DNA of 64,000 nt from Sphingomonas brevis (GCF_023516505.1 NZ_JAMGBB010000001.1:1116001-1180000), one strand, 5' to 3'. Positions 16,623 to 26,326 are shown, numbered from the stretch's first letter. Translations and numbers: made by a program. Notes: generated from the sequence alone by a model not told the origin.

Positions 16623-18442
16623 TCGACCGTGACCGACTTGGCCAGGTTGCGCGGCTGGTCGACGTCGGTGCCTTTTGCGACCGCGACATGATAGGCAAGG
16701 AGCTGCACTGGCACTGCATAGACCAGCGGCGCGATAAGTGGATGCACTTCCGGCATTTCGATCGTCGCGACGCAGCCTTCGCCGGCCTCGGCCAGCCCCT
16801 TGGCGTCGCTGATCAGGATGATCTTGCCGCCGCGCGCCCGGACTTCCTGCATATTGCTGACGGTCTTTTCGAACAGCGGGCCTGACGGTGCCAGCACGAT
16901 CACCGGCACCAGGTCGTCGATCAGCGCAATCGGACCATGTTTCATCTCGCCGGCGGCATAGCCTTCGGCGTGGATATAGCTGATTTCCTTGAGCTTGAGC
17001 GCGCCTTCAAGCGCCATCGGATAGTCCGGACCGCGGCCGAGATAGAGGACGTCGCGTGCCGGAGCGACCAGGTGCGCATGCTCCGCGATATCGTCGTCAT
17101 GGCCAAGCGCCTGGTTCATCGCCTCCGGCGCTTCCTGGAGATGAGCGACGATCTCTTGCTCCTCGGCCTCGCTGAGCCGGCCCTTGGCCCGGGCAAGGTT
17201 GGCGGCAAGCGCGGCCAGCACTGCCAGCTGGCAGGTGAAGGCCTTGGTCGAGGCAACGCCGATTTCCGGCCCGGCATGGGTAGGGAGCAGCAGGTCCGCC
17301 TCTCGGGCCATCGAGCTGGTCGGGACATTGACCACTACCGCGATCGTCTGCCCTTCCTCGCGCGCGTGACGCAGTGCCGCCAGCGTGTCGGCGGTCTCCC
17401 CGCTCTGCGAAATGAACAGCGCTAGCCCGCCCGGCTCCAGCACCGGCTGGCGGTAGCGGAACTCACTCGCCACATCGATGTCGACCGGCACGCGGGCGAA
17501 TTGCTCGAACCAATATTTGGCGACAAGGCCAGCGTAATAGCTGGTTCCGCACGCGACGATGGTGACGCGGTTGACCGTCGACAGGTCGAAGTCGAAATCG
17601 GGCAGCGCCACCTTGCCTTCGAACGGTCGGAGATAGGAACGGAGCGTATCGCCGACGACGACCGGCTGCTCGAAAATCTCCTTCTGCATATAGTGGCGGT
17701 AATTGCCCTTCTCGATGTGCGCGGCAGTCGCGCCGGACTCGACGATTTCGCGGGTCACCGGTTGGTTTGCGCGATCGTAGATCTGGATGCTGTCGCGCTC
17801 CACGACGGCCCAATCGCCCTCCTCGAGATATGCGATCTTTTGAGTGAGCGGGGCGAGCGCCAGCGCGTCGGAGCCGAGATAGTTTTCACCCTCGCCATAG
17901 CCGACCGTCAGCGGGGCGCCCATGCGTGCGCCGATGATCTGGTCCGGGTTATCCTTAAACAGGAAGGCGATGGCGAAAGCGCCGTGAAGGCGCGGCAGCA
18001 CGGTCGCGACAGCTTCGGTCGGCGACTTGCCGTCTTCAATCTCGCGCGCCACGAGATGCGCCACCACTTCGCTGTCGGTTTCACTGAGGAAAGTGCGCCC
18101 GGCGGCGATCAGCTCATCGCGCAACGGCTTGAAATTCTCGATGATACCGTTGTGGACCAGGGCAACCGGACCAGCGATATGCGGGTGGGCATTGTCTACG
18201 GTCGGAGCGCCATGTGTTGCCCAGCGCGTATGTGCGATGCCGACATCGCCGTGCAGCGGTTCGGCGCCAAGTTCCCGAGCGAGATTGTCGAGTTTGCCCT
18301 CGGCGCGACGGCGGTCGAACTTCCCGCCCTGCACTGTGCAAATGCCCGCCGAGTCATAGCCGCGATATTCGAGGCGCTTCAGCCCATCGAACAGGCGTTG
18401 CGCCACCGCTCCGCGGCCGACGATCCCGACAATTCCGCACAT
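16619..18442 (-). CDS. glmS: Glucosamine-fructose-6-phosphate aminotransferase (isomerizing)
   Basis: Makes glucosamine 6-phosphate from fructose 6-phosphate and glutamine, the first step toward UDP-GlcNAc. The 607-residue protein begins MCGIVG, with Cys2 as the glutaminase nucleophile after Met removal. LEYRGYDSAG and THGAPTVDNAHPH follow in the glutaminase domain. Two SIS sugar-isomerase domains contain CGTSYYAG, SQSGETADT and the C-terminal PRNLAKSVTVE. The start at 18440-18442 is fixed by the processed cysteine; the longer open frame to 18592 is a shadow in glmU. It lies one base after the glmU stop. Confidence 0.96.
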   Translation of the reverse strand: MCGIVGIVGRGAVAQRLFDGLKRLEYRGYDSAGICTVQGGKFDRRRAEGKLDNLARELGAEPLHGDVGIAHTRWATHGAPTVDNAHPHIAGPVALVHNGIIENFKPLRDELIAAGRTFLSETDSEVVAHLVAREIEDGKSPTEAVATVLPRLHGAFAIAFLFKDNPDQIIGARMGAPLTVGYGEGENYLGSDALALAPLTQKIAYLEEGDWAVVERDSIQIYDRANQPVTREIVESGATAAHIEKGNYRHYMQKEIFEQPVVVGDTLRSYLRPFEGKVALPDFDFDLSTVNRVTIVACGTSYYAGLVAKYWFEQFARVPVDIDVASEFRYRQPVLEPGGLALFISQSGETADTLAALRHAREEGQTIAVVVNVPTSSMAREADLLLPTHAGPEIGVASTKAFTCQLAVLAALAANLARAKGRLSEAEEQEIVAHLQEAPEAMNQALGHDDDIAEHAHLVAPARDVLYLGRGPDYPMALEGALKLKEISYIHAEGYAAGEMKHGPIALIDDLVPVIVLAPSGPLFEKTVSNMQEVRARGGKIILISDAKGLAEAGEGCVATIEMPEVHPLIAPLVYAVPVQLLAYHVAVAKGTDVDQPRNLAKSVTVE

Positions 18443-18443
18443 C

Positions 18444-19799
18444 CTACTTCTTGTCCTTCTTCGCCTGCTGCGACTTGCGGAAGCGGGCGGCCCAGCCGGC
18501 AAACCCACGTTGCTCGCCGCGGGCGATTGCCAGCTCGTCCGCCGCGACATTCTTGGTAACGACCGAACCCGCGCCGACAATGGCCCCCGCACCGATGCTT
18601 ACCGGTGCGACCAGCGCGCTGTTGGAGCCAATAAACGCGCCCGGCCCGATATCAGTCTGATATTTGCCGAATCCGTCGTAATTGCAGGTGATCGTTCCGG
18701 CTCCAATGTTGGCATTCTCGCCGACATTTGCGTCGCCGATGTAGCTTAGGTGGTTGGCCTTGGCGCCCTTGCCAAGATTGGCCTGCTTCACCTCGACGAA
18801 ATTGCCGACCTTGGAGCCTTCACCCAGCACGGCGCCGGGCCTCAGCCGAGCGAACGGACCGACCACGCAACCGGTCGAAATGATCGCGCCCTCGATGTGC
18901 GAGAATGCCTTGATGGTCGCGCCATTGGCAATCTTCACGCCCGGGCCGAACACGACATGCGGCTCGATCGTGCAGTCGCGCCCAAGCTCAGTGTCGGCCG
19001 AAAACCAGACGCTCTCGGGATCTATCAGGGTCGCGCCCTGCTCCAGCGCTTGCCACCGCCGGCGGGTCTGCCAATCCTCCTCCAGCGCGGCTAGTTCGGC
19101 GCGGCTGTTGACCCCCGCCGTCTCGAACGGCTCGCCCTCAATCGCCACCGGCGCGCGGCCTTCATCCTTGGCGATCATGACGATGTCGGGGAGGTAATAT
19201 TCCTTGGCCGCATTGGCGTTTCCGACCTTTGACAACCAGCGGAAGAGATCCTTCGATTGGACCGCCATCATGCCCGAGTTGCACAGTTTGACCGCGCGCT
19301 CGGCCTCGTTGGCGTCCTTATATTCGACCATCTTCGAGATATGATCGCCGTCGCCCAGGATGACACGGCCATAGGTCTTGCCGTCGGCAGGCGAGCTGGC
19401 CAGCACGACCACGCCCGGATCGTCTTTCGCCGCAAGCCGATCGAGCATTTCGGCCAGCGTGTCGCGAGTAACGAACGGCGTGTCGCCGTAGAGGATGAGC
19501 AAGGCTCCGTCGAAACCTTCCAGCGCCTTCTCGGCCATCTGCACCGCGTGGCCGGTACCCTTCTGCTCGGACTGCAAGGCTGTCACCACGCCGTGCCCCT
19601 CAAGCGCTTTCTCAAGCTGCTCGCGGCCCTTGCCGACCACCACTATCCGCCGCTCGGCGCCCATCGCCTCAAGCGTCGATAGCAAGTGCAGCAGCATCGG
19701 CTTGCCAGCGATCGGGTGGAGAACCTTGTGCGTGTCGGAACGCATCCGCGTGCCCTGCCCCGCGGCGAGGATCACGACCGAGAATTTCGCTTGAGTCAT
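18444..19799 (-). CDS. glmU: Bifunctional GlcNAc-1-P uridyltransferase / GlcN-1-P acetyltransferase
   Basis: Catalyses the last two steps to UDP-N-acetylglucosamine. The N-terminal pyrophosphorylase domain has LAAGQGTRMRSDTHKVLHP (about 11-29). The C-terminal half is a left-handed beta-helix of hexapeptide repeats (from about residue 255) with the acetyltransferase segment KQANLGKGAKANHLSYIGDA and GAGTITCNYDG. The length of 451 is normal. It is followed by glmS with a single base between, so the hexosamine pathway forms one operon. The lysine-rich C-terminal tail (KSQQAKKDKK) is unremarkable. Confidence 0.96.
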   Translation of the reverse strand: MTQAKFSVVILAAGQGTRMRSDTHKVLHPIAGKPMLLHLLSTLEAMGAERRIVVVGKGREQLEKALEGHGVVTALQSEQKGTGHAVQMAEKALEGFDGALLILYGDTPFVTRDTLAEMLDRLAAKDDPGVVVLASSPADGKTYGRVILGDGDHISKMVEYKDANEAERAVKLCNSGMMAVQSKDLFRWLSKVGNANAAKEYYLPDIVMIAKDEGRAPVAIEGEPFETAGVNSRAELAALEEDWQTRRRWQALEQGATLIDPESVWFSADTELGRDCTIEPHVVFGPGVKIANGATIKAFSHIEGAIISTGCVVGPFARLRPGAVLGEGSKVGNFVEVKQANLGKGAKANHLSYIGDANVGENANIGAGTITCNYDGFGKYQTDIGPGAFIGSNSALVAPVSIGAGAIVGAGSVVTKNVAADELAIARGEQRGFAGWAARFRKSQQAKKDKK

Positions 19800-19842
19800 T
19801 TGCTGCGCATCGCACGGACTCTACGGCTTTTCCATAGACGAA

Positions 19843-19865
19843 GGGCCCCGGCCAAACCGGAGCCC
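19843..19865 (-). terminator. Hairpin downstream of the histone-like gene
   Basis: Nine-base arms (GGGCTCCGG and CCGGGGCCC, one G-T pair) enclose a short loop in the 87 bp between the histone-like gene and glmU, both read leftward. It probably ends the upstream transcript. No long T-run follows. Confidence 0.5.
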
Positions 19866-19886
19866 ATCGCTCAAACATTAGCTGGT

Positions 19887-20444
19887 TCAGCTAGCCGCCG
19901 GAGCCTTGGGCTTGGCCGGGGCCCGCTTGCGTGCACCGGCGCTTGAGCGCCGCTTGGCGGGAGTGCTCGCCTTGCGCGCCGCCGGCTTCTTGGCCGCAGG
20001 TTTCTTCGCGGCGGGTTTCCTGGCCGCCGTCTTGGTCTTCGATGCGGCCCTTGCCCTGGCAGCAGGCGCCTTGCGCGTCGCACCGGTCTTGCGCGGCGCT
20101 GACTTGGTCGCGACCGGCTTTGACGAAGCAGTCGAAGTGGCCTCATCGGCCCATTTGCCTGACAAGACGCGCTGCGCGGCATCGGCCACCGCTTCGGCGA
20201 TGAGCGAGCCGAGCTTGGACGCATTAGACATCATCTGCGTGGCAGCCTGGCTGGCGCTGTCGGCGGCATCGAGGCCCGCATCGCGGATCGCCTTGCGCGC
20301 CTTGGGGCTGGCGGCAATCGCTGCCGCCGCTGCGGTCAAGCCCGCTGCCAACATTTCACGGCTCATCGCCGCCTTGGCGATTTTGTCGAAGGTCGCTTTG
20401 TTGCTACCGCCGCTTTTGGTGCGGCTCGTCGATGCCTTGGCCAT
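19887..20444 (-). CDS. Histone H1-like Ala/Lys-rich DNA-binding protein
   Basis: 185 residues in two parts. The first 105 or so form an alanine-rich helical domain (AAMSREMLAAGLTAAAAAIAASPKARK and following). The remainder is a low-complexity tail of AAKKP/AARK repeats rich in Lys, Ala, Pro and Arg, like eukaryotic H1 tails and bacterial AlgP/HupR-type proteins. The tail should bind DNA or polyphosphate non-specifically. The ATG at 20442-20444 is preceded by a strong GGGAGG; a frame extending to 20630 lacks this. Its position next to phaR is notable, since histone-like PhaM-type proteins link PHA granules to the nucleoid; that role is only a guess here. Confidence 0.75.
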   Translation of the reverse strand: MAKASTSRTKSGGSNKATFDKIAKAAMSREMLAAGLTAAAAAIAASPKARKAIRDAGLDAADSASQAATQMMSNASKLGSLIAEAVADAAQRVLSGKWADEATSTASSKPVATKSAPRKTGATRKAPAARARAASKTKTAARKPAAKKPAAKKPAARKASTPAKRRSSAGARKRAPAKPKAPAAS

Positions 20445-20527
20445 TACTGCCTCCCTTTTCGATCCTACCGCCAATAGCGGCTGTTGCCCGAAACGGTTCC
20501 GAAATAAGCGAAGATTTGCGCAAGTAA

Positions 20528-20560
20528 AAGGGAGCTGCCGCACCACACGACAGCTCCCTT
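20528..20560 (-). terminator. Rho-independent terminator after the 18-codon reading frame
   Basis: A perfect ten-base inverted repeat (AAGGGAGCTG / CAGCTCCCTT) with a 13-base loop, followed on the minus strand by TTTTACTT. It sits 52 bases after the stop codon of the short reading frame and before the histone-like gene. It therefore closes the phaR-side transcript. Confidence 0.75.
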
Positions 20561-20611
20561 CAACATGGTCAGCGACCGGACGTTCAAGCCCGGAAGGACA
20601 TAAATGGCTGG

Positions 20612-20668
20612 TTAGGCCATCACCTTCCAAGCGAACTGGACCGACCTCCCTGCTGAACCATGAGACAT
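20612..20668 (-). CDS. Putative 18-residue peptide gene with perfect Shine-Dalgarno
   Basis: Reading frame ATG to TAA encoding MSHGSAGRSVQFAWKVMA. It is preceded at ideal distance by a ribosome site complementary to the whole 3' end of 16S rRNA, and followed by a strong terminator. Nothing else in the 300 bp between the secreted protein gene and the histone-like gene looks coding. The peptide has a basic, partly hydrophobic C-terminal half with one Trp. It could be a genuine small protein or a decoy for ribosomes. I do not recognise a family. It may be the third gene of the phaR transcript or be read from its own promoter. Confidence 0.5.
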   Translation of the reverse strand: MSHGSAGRSVQFAWKVMA

Positions 20669-20669
20669 C

Positions 20670-20683
20670 GGATCACCTCCTTT
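20670..20683 (-). promoter_or_regulatory. Extended perfect Shine-Dalgarno AAAGGAGGTGATCC
   Basis: On the minus strand this 14-base element is exactly complementary to the 3' tail of 16S rRNA (GGATCACCTCCTTT on the plus strand). It ends one base before the ATG of the 18-codon frame, so GGAGG lies seven bases from the start codon. Typical genes in this window show only 4-6 matching bases. Confidence 0.7.
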
Positions 20684-20721
20684 CGCTGCTGGATTGCAAC
20701 CACAGAATGTTGTGGTCGGAG

Positions 20722-20751
20722 ATGATAAACAAGACTTGTAATTGTGGTCAG
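20722..20751 (-). promoter_or_regulatory. Possible promoter for the short reading frame
   Basis: On the minus strand CTGACC and TATCAT are separated by 18 bases, resembling -35 and -10 boxes. The element overlaps the last codons of the secreted-protein gene, and its -10 box lies about 54 bases before the short frame. This is only a consensus match. Confidence 0.25.
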
Positions 20752-21161
20752 TTTCGACAATCTTCAATGCTTCGCGCCGGTTCGGGCCAGCTTGGTACCG
20801 CGATCGTCGGTCCGGTCCCTCCCGCTACGATGAACCTCCCTCGGCTGAACGCGATTGCGTCGAGCAGGGGATCATTGGCCGGCACTTGACCGTTCAGCGG
20901 AAGAGTTCGGCTCGTTGAATCCGCAACGATTGTCAACGACGCCGGAGTGCTGTTGAGTCGGCTGATGACGACAGTTCGGCTTGACCGATCGCAGCGCAGC
21001 TGAAGCTGCGTCCCGAACGTGGCAATCGATTCGGCCGCGGTTGCGACATACGACCATTGGCCATTCGCCAGCGGCAACGCCTTGCCGGCTTCGAAGGTCA
21101 ATGGCGTCTGCTGGGCCGCGGCGGGCGCCGCGACCAATATTAGTGCTGCGACGAGCCTCAT
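20748..21161 (-). CDS. Secreted protein of unknown function downstream of phaR
   Basis: 137 residues with a clear signal peptide (MRLVAALILVAAPAAAQ). The mature part is predicted all-beta, with ANGQWSYVATAAESIATFG, LQLRCDRSSRTVVISRLNS and a C-terminal SIEDCRN. Its two mature cysteines (Cys in RCDR and DCRN) could form a disulfide. The start overlaps the phaR stop as ATGA, so it is translated with phaR. No function can be assigned. Confidence 0.7.
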   Translation of the reverse strand: MRLVAALILVAAPAAAQQTPLTFEAGKALPLANGQWSYVATAAESIATFGTQLQLRCDRSSRTVVISRLNSTPASLTIVADSTSRTLPLNGQVPANDPLLDAIAFSRGRFIVAGGTGPTIAVPSWPEPARSIEDCRN

Positions 21162-21703
21162 TTGCCGAGCTTGTCGACCTTTGCCTGCAACGCCGCGAGC
21201 TCGGCCTTGAGCTTCGCAATCTCATCGGCGGATTGCTCACCCTCGCCTGCCGCCGGCTTGGCCTTCTTGCCGGCCATTGCCTGGGCGGCTTCCTCGAACA
21301 TTGCCATGTTCCGCTTGGCCAGGTCGGCGAACATATTGGGCCCGAAAGCACCCGCCATGGCCTGCTGGTTCTTCTGGAACGCTTCCATCGCCGCTTCCAG
21401 ATATTGTGGCACGGCGCCTTGCATCTGGCCGCCGTAGAGACCGATCAGCTGGCGGAGAAAATTGACCGGAAGCATGGTCGAACCGCGCGATTCCTCGTCA
21501 ACGATAATTTGGGTCAGCACCTGGTGAGTGATGTCCTCGCCGGTCTTGGCATCGACCACTTCGAAGTCGCGGCCCTCGCGGATCATCGCCGCCAGCCGGT
21601 CGAGCGTGATGTAACTGCTGCTCTCGGTGTCGTAGAGCCGCCGGTTGGCGTATTTCTTGATCGTCACCCGCTTGGTCGAACTTTGGTCGGCGGACTTAGC
21701 CAT
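21158..21703 (-). CDS. phaR: Polyhydroxyalkanoate synthesis repressor PhaR
   Basis: 181 residues. The N-terminal PHB/PHA accumulation DNA-binding domain is clear (KRVTIKKYANRRLYDTESS, YITLDRLAAMIREGRDFEVVDAKTGEDIT). The middle segment LTQIIVDEESRGSTMLPVNFLRQLI and the phasin-like helical part follow. A C-terminal coiled coil (AKLKAELAALQAKVDKL) may support oligomerisation. PhaR binds PHA granules and represses phasin genes, so the host probably stores polyhydroxyalkanoate, although no PHA synthase is in the window. It is coupled to the secreted-protein gene. Confidence 0.9.
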   Translation of the reverse strand: MAKSADQSSTKRVTIKKYANRRLYDTESSSYITLDRLAAMIREGRDFEVVDAKTGEDITHQVLTQIIVDEESRGSTMLPVNFLRQLIGLYGGQMQGAVPQYLEAAMEAFQKNQQAMAGAFGPNMFADLAKRNMAMFEEAAQAMAGKKAKPAAGEGEQSADEIAKLKAELAALQAKVDKLGK

Positions 21704-21833
21704 GCAATCTCCCCTAGGCTTTGACCAAGCCTAGTCCTGCCTTTCCTGCACCGCAACATTCTCCCGCGTGTGCGAAAACACCGGTAGCTCGGCGCTTGCG
21801 GCTGGGGACGGGCCAAGCTAAGCGGACGCCCAC

Positions 21834-23545
<1,712 letters not shown>

Positions 23546-23553
23546 GATACTCC

Positions 23554-23787
23554 TCATCCAAACAGGGCGAGAATCTGTCGGCCCAGATACCGGTCAAGCA
23601 ACCTTACTTCATCGTCCGTGACCTCAAGGCAAGTCGGCAGGTGCTCGATTGATGGGTTATCGTTGGCCGGTGAACCAGACCGGGGCAGCTCGGCTTTGCC
23701 GGGAACAGCCGCGCAGGCATCGTCATTGGCCGCATCCCTGGCAGGACTGGCGCATCTTGCCTGCCGCTTCGAACCGCGATTTGCCAT
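23554..23787 (-). CDS. Small protein upstream of the recombinase, unknown function
   Basis: 77 residues: a basic, Ala/Arg-rich, probably disordered N-terminal 45 residues, then an acidic-helical end (CLEVTDDEVRLLDRYLGRQILALF). A good GGAGGG ribosome site precedes the ATG. Its stop overlaps the first possible start of the recombinase, so the two are likely coupled. Small basic genes beside serine integrases sometimes encode directionality factors, but nothing here proves that. Confidence 0.55.
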   Translation of the reverse strand: MANRGSKRQARCASPARDAANDDACAAVPGKAELPRSGSPANDNPSIEHLPTCLEVTDDEVRLLDRYLGRQILALFG

Positions 23788-24006
23788 CGGAAACCCTCCA
23801 TCGTGAGGGTTGACTCAGGTGACATGAAAATCGGCGAGCGCAACAGGGTCTTGTTGTAACTTCGCCCTAGCCGACATCACGAGGCCCCGAGTGCGGCGTG
23901 ACATGTCGCGCTGAGTCCGAATGAGCGACCGAATTGCGCCCTTCTCGGCCGTTCGTCTGGGCTGCGCAGCGTCCCTAAAGCGGCCGTTGGTTCACTTTGC
24001 TGGCTT

Positions 24007-24035
24007 ATGACCGATTTCGACCCATTGCGGTCATT
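24007..24035 (-). repeat. Palindromic repeat copy 1
   Basis: ATGACC...GGTCATT arms around TTTCGACCCATT. First copy of a dispersed element whose plus-orientation form is AATGACCGC - AATGGGTGGAAA - GCGGTCATT. It lies just before the lipoprotein-like gene. Confidence 0.75.
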
Positions 24036-24060
24036 GAGAGCTGGGCGCATCGTTGTAGTG

Positions 24061-24642
24061 ATGAGGACCCATGTAAGATTTTTTCTCGTGCTGTCGTTGC
24101 TTGGTTCGAGTTGCGATCAGCCAGACCCTGAGCAGCGCAACAGCCTCGTAGGAACATATCTCACACCAACATCGGAACGCCTGCGCCAGGAAACAGTGCA
24201 GATCGATCTTTCTCAGTATCACGACGATACGGGCATTGATGAGAATCTGCTCGTCGAACTTAGGCCTGACAATACTGTCCTCGTCAGTCGAGCACGGAGG
24301 TACCCAATTCGGGAGCAAAGGAAGGTTGAAACTCAAGCATTGAGGAAATTTCGGCTGACAAATGCTACTGCTGCGGACGTCCGATCCAAATTGGCCCGCC
24401 TGCGACCGCAGCATCTAACTGCCGACATGGCAGGCTCTCTTCCGACCGGATGCCAGTACATATGCGATGGCGCCGCCGAGTTCACCATCGCCTATTGGGA
24501 TAAAGAGCAGCGCTTCGGTGTGTTCGAGCTTCAGCACGGATGCACAAGCGCGAATGTTCCTGTCGTTAGGAAACTTGTGAAAAACGTGCTTAGCCAAATG
24601 AACATTGCGCCAGCTGAATTTGGGTTTTCGATAAAAGGCTGA
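24061..24642 (+). CDS. Putative lipoprotein of unknown function
   Basis: 193 residues from the ATG at 24061 (MRTHVRFFLVLSLLGSSCDQ), which gives a lipoprotein signal with LGSSC as lipobox. An earlier in-frame ATG at 24007 lies inside a repeat and would bury the signal. The mature region has YLTPTSERLRQETVQIDLSQ, a Cys pair (GCQYICDG) and another cysteine (LQHGCTS). No family is recognised. It is bounded on both sides by palindromic repeats, like its neighbours. Confidence 0.6.
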   Translation: MRTHVRFFLVLSLLGSSCDQPDPEQRNSLVGTYLTPTSERLRQETVQIDLSQYHDDTGIDENLLVELRPDNTVLVSRARRYPIREQRKVETQALRKFRLTNATAADVRSKLARLRPQHLTADMAGSLPTGCQYICDGAAEFTIAYWDKEQRFGVFELQHGCTSANVPVVRKLVKNVLSQMNIAPAEFGFSIKG

Positions 24643-24671
24643 TGGCCACTTTCCACCCATTGCGGTCATTA
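24642..24671 (-). repeat. Palindromic repeat copy 2
   Basis: ATGGCCACTTTCCACCCATT followed by GCGGTCATTA. The left arm is degraded and the right arm intact. It sits between the lipoprotein-like and HEPN-like genes. Confidence 0.7.
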
Positions 24672-24675
24672 GCAA

Positions 24676-25131
24676 TCAACCGGCCTGTCGGCGGATCACC
24701 GCAGAGACCTTACTCGCTACTTCGTTGAGTGTTGCGGAGAGCCGATTGATCTCGGAAGTCACCGACAATCCGGGGTCGTAGCGTGAGACGAGATACTCGC
24801 GTGTCTCGCTTAGACTGCGAAGATGTTGTGCGGTTCGCTTCCGCAAATCCAGACCGAGCGCGATGGCAATGTCGGTACGGGCAGCGAGATTATGCTGCAT
24901 TCCGCGAACCGTCGTCGATTGGTACCCCCTCGCGAGTAAGAGGGCATTGAGATGCAGTTCAATGGCGTGGATGGCAAGCTGTCGAAAGGGTGCAAGCGAT
25001 AGCGGATTGCCGCGTTGGCGAAGCGGCAATAGCGCGTTGGCCGCCAGAAGATACTGGCCTGCTAGCCGCAAGACTTCCTCTGGCTTTGCGTCCTCGCCAG
25101 GGTAGTCAAATTTTTGCCCTTCGACCGACAT
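24676..25131 (-). CDS. HEPN-like helical protein
   Basis: 151 residues, predicted all-helical. FRQLAIHAIELHLNALLLARGYQ resembles the first helices of HEPN domains (the ELxLKALLLxxG pattern), MQHNLAARTDIAIALG matches the HDLxxL segment, and REYLVSRYDP matches the R-x-Y-x-x-RY end. HEPN proteins are often RNases or toxin-antitoxin partners, but the canonical R-x4-6-H catalytic motif is not evident here and no nucleotidyltransferase partner lies beside it. Assignment is by pattern only. Confidence 0.45.
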   Translation of the reverse strand: MSVEGQKFDYPGEDAKPEEVLRLAGQYLLAANALLPLRQRGNPLSLAPFRQLAIHAIELHLNALLLARGYQSTTVRGMQHNLAARTDIAIALGLDLRKRTAQHLRSLSETREYLVSRYDPGLSVTSEINRLSATLNEVASKVSAVIRRQAG

Positions 25132-25166
25132 CGAAGCCGCTTACGGCGGAACCCGGAAAGACTTTG

Positions 25167-25199
25167 CTAATGACCGCTTTCCACCCCATTGCAGACATT
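25167..25199 (-). repeat. Palindromic repeat copy 3
   Basis: CTAATGACCGC, then TTTCCACCCCATT, then GCAGACATT. One extra C in the loop and one arm mismatch. It lies between two divergent small genes. Confidence 0.7.
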
Positions 25200-25223
25200 T
25201 GAATAAGCACACCCACAAGCTAA

Positions 25224-25508
25224 ATGTGCAGCGTGAGGATGCCATTCCAAGTCTTCGGCGATACAATCGACCGGCTACCTAAATGGGTCGGCTTGGTTTT
25301 CTATCTCTGGGTGTTGATTGGCTTCGTGGATTGGCTGGGACTCATAGCCCTCCCGACACAGCCGTTGTGGCTCAGCCTCTGCATCCTATGGCCAATGATA
25401 CTTGTGCTTCTTCTGGCCATCATGACGGTGGCCGTTCACGCCTTCGGCTTTCTGTCTTGGCCGGTTCGTGCGGCTTATGCGGCTTGGAAGAGGCGTTCAC
25501 AGGCGTAA
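25224..25508 (+). CDS. Small membrane protein of unknown function
   Basis: 94 residues with two long hydrophobic stretches, about 21-42 (WVGLVFYLWVLIGFVDWLGL) and 48-78 (LWLSLCILWPMILVLLLAIM and on), and a basic C-terminal tail (WKRRSQA). No ribosome site is obvious; the ATG at 25239 is an alternative start. No family is recognised. Confidence 0.5.
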   Translation: MCSVRMPFQVFGDTIDRLPKWVGLVFYLWVLIGFVDWLGLIALPTQPLWLSLCILWPMILVLLLAIMTVAVHAFGFLSWPVRAAYAAWKRRSQA

Positions 25509-25514
25509 GCAGCC

Positions 25515-25541
25515 AATGACCGTTTTCCATCCATTGCGGAC
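25515..25541 (-). repeat. Palindromic repeat copy 4, truncated
   Basis: AATGACCGTTTTCCATCCATT followed by GCGGAC; the right arm ends early. Located just after the small membrane protein. Confidence 0.6.
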
Positions 25542-25589
25542 GAAAGCGAACCCTTGCAATCATGCCGCAGCATTTTGCGAGGGGGCATT

Positions 25590-26279
25590 ATGTTTCGCCT
25601 ATTGAAATTGAGACCGCCGCACGGCTGGAACGCGGTGGGATGGGAGCTGGCGATAGTTACGCTCGGCGTCGTCATCGCACTCGGCGCCCAGGAGTTCGTG
25701 CAAAGCCTCCATTGGAAAAGCGAGGTGCGGCAAACCCGACAGGCGTTGGATGCCGAACTCTCGCGTGACTTTGCAGCGTTCCGCTACCGACTGGATCAAA
25801 ACGACTGCATTATCGCACGGGCCGAAGAACTGCTGAAGTGGGGCAAGAGTCTTCAAACCAACAAGCCGATCAAGTTGAAGCACCCGTTGGTAGCGCCCCC
25901 CGGCTTCGCAATTCGCACAGAGGTCTGGGACCTGATCGAAGGTGACATTGCATCGCGAATCCCCCTGAAGGACAGGCTCAATTATGCAGGCCTCTATTCC
26001 GGCATGCGAGGCTTCGACAGCCGGACATCGGAAGAAGGCGAGATGTGGACGGCGATCGCCGAATATGAAGAAGCAACGGCATTAAGCGGGGGCGATGCTC
26101 GCAAGCTTCTCCTCGCTGCCAATGGACTTATCGGGATGAGCCAAAGGCTACCGGCATGGAACACAACGATGAGCCGTCAGGCGCGCGAGTTGGGCCTGGT
26201 ACCGGATGCAAACCTGCTGAAGACTGCCAATCCTATCATTCCGCAGATTAGAGAGGCGGCCTGCGAACCTTATTTGTAG
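25590..26279 (+). CDS. Single-span membrane protein, DUF6090-like
   Basis: 229 residues from the ATG at 25590, which has GAGGGGG before it. After a short cytoplasmic start comes a transmembrane helix (WELAIVTLGVVIALGAQEF, about 18-36). A mostly helical extracytoplasmic domain with EVRQTRQALDAELSRDFAAF follows. The W-E-L-x-I-V-x-L-G-V-x-I-A-L-x-A-Q pattern is shared by a family of hypothetical proteins common in sphingomonads and related bacteria; DUF6090 is my best label from memory. Function unknown. Confidence 0.55.
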   Translation: MFRLLKLRPPHGWNAVGWELAIVTLGVVIALGAQEFVQSLHWKSEVRQTRQALDAELSRDFAAFRYRLDQNDCIIARAEELLKWGKSLQTNKPIKLKHPLVAPPGFAIRTEVWDLIEGDIASRIPLKDRLNYAGLYSGMRGFDSRTSEEGEMWTAIAEYEEATALSGGDARKLLLAANGLIGMSQRLPAWNTTMSRQARELGLVPDANLLKTANPIIPQIREAACEPYL

Positions 26280-26292
26280 AAGGTCGTGCCCG

Positions 26293-26326
26293 CTAATGTC
26301 GTCTTTCCACCCAAAGCGGTCATTGA
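26293..26326 (-). repeat. Palindromic repeat copy 5
   Basis: CTAATGTCGTCTTTCCACCC then AAAGCGGTCATTGAT. The outer arms are kept, while the inner arm bases are substituted. Confidence 0.6.
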
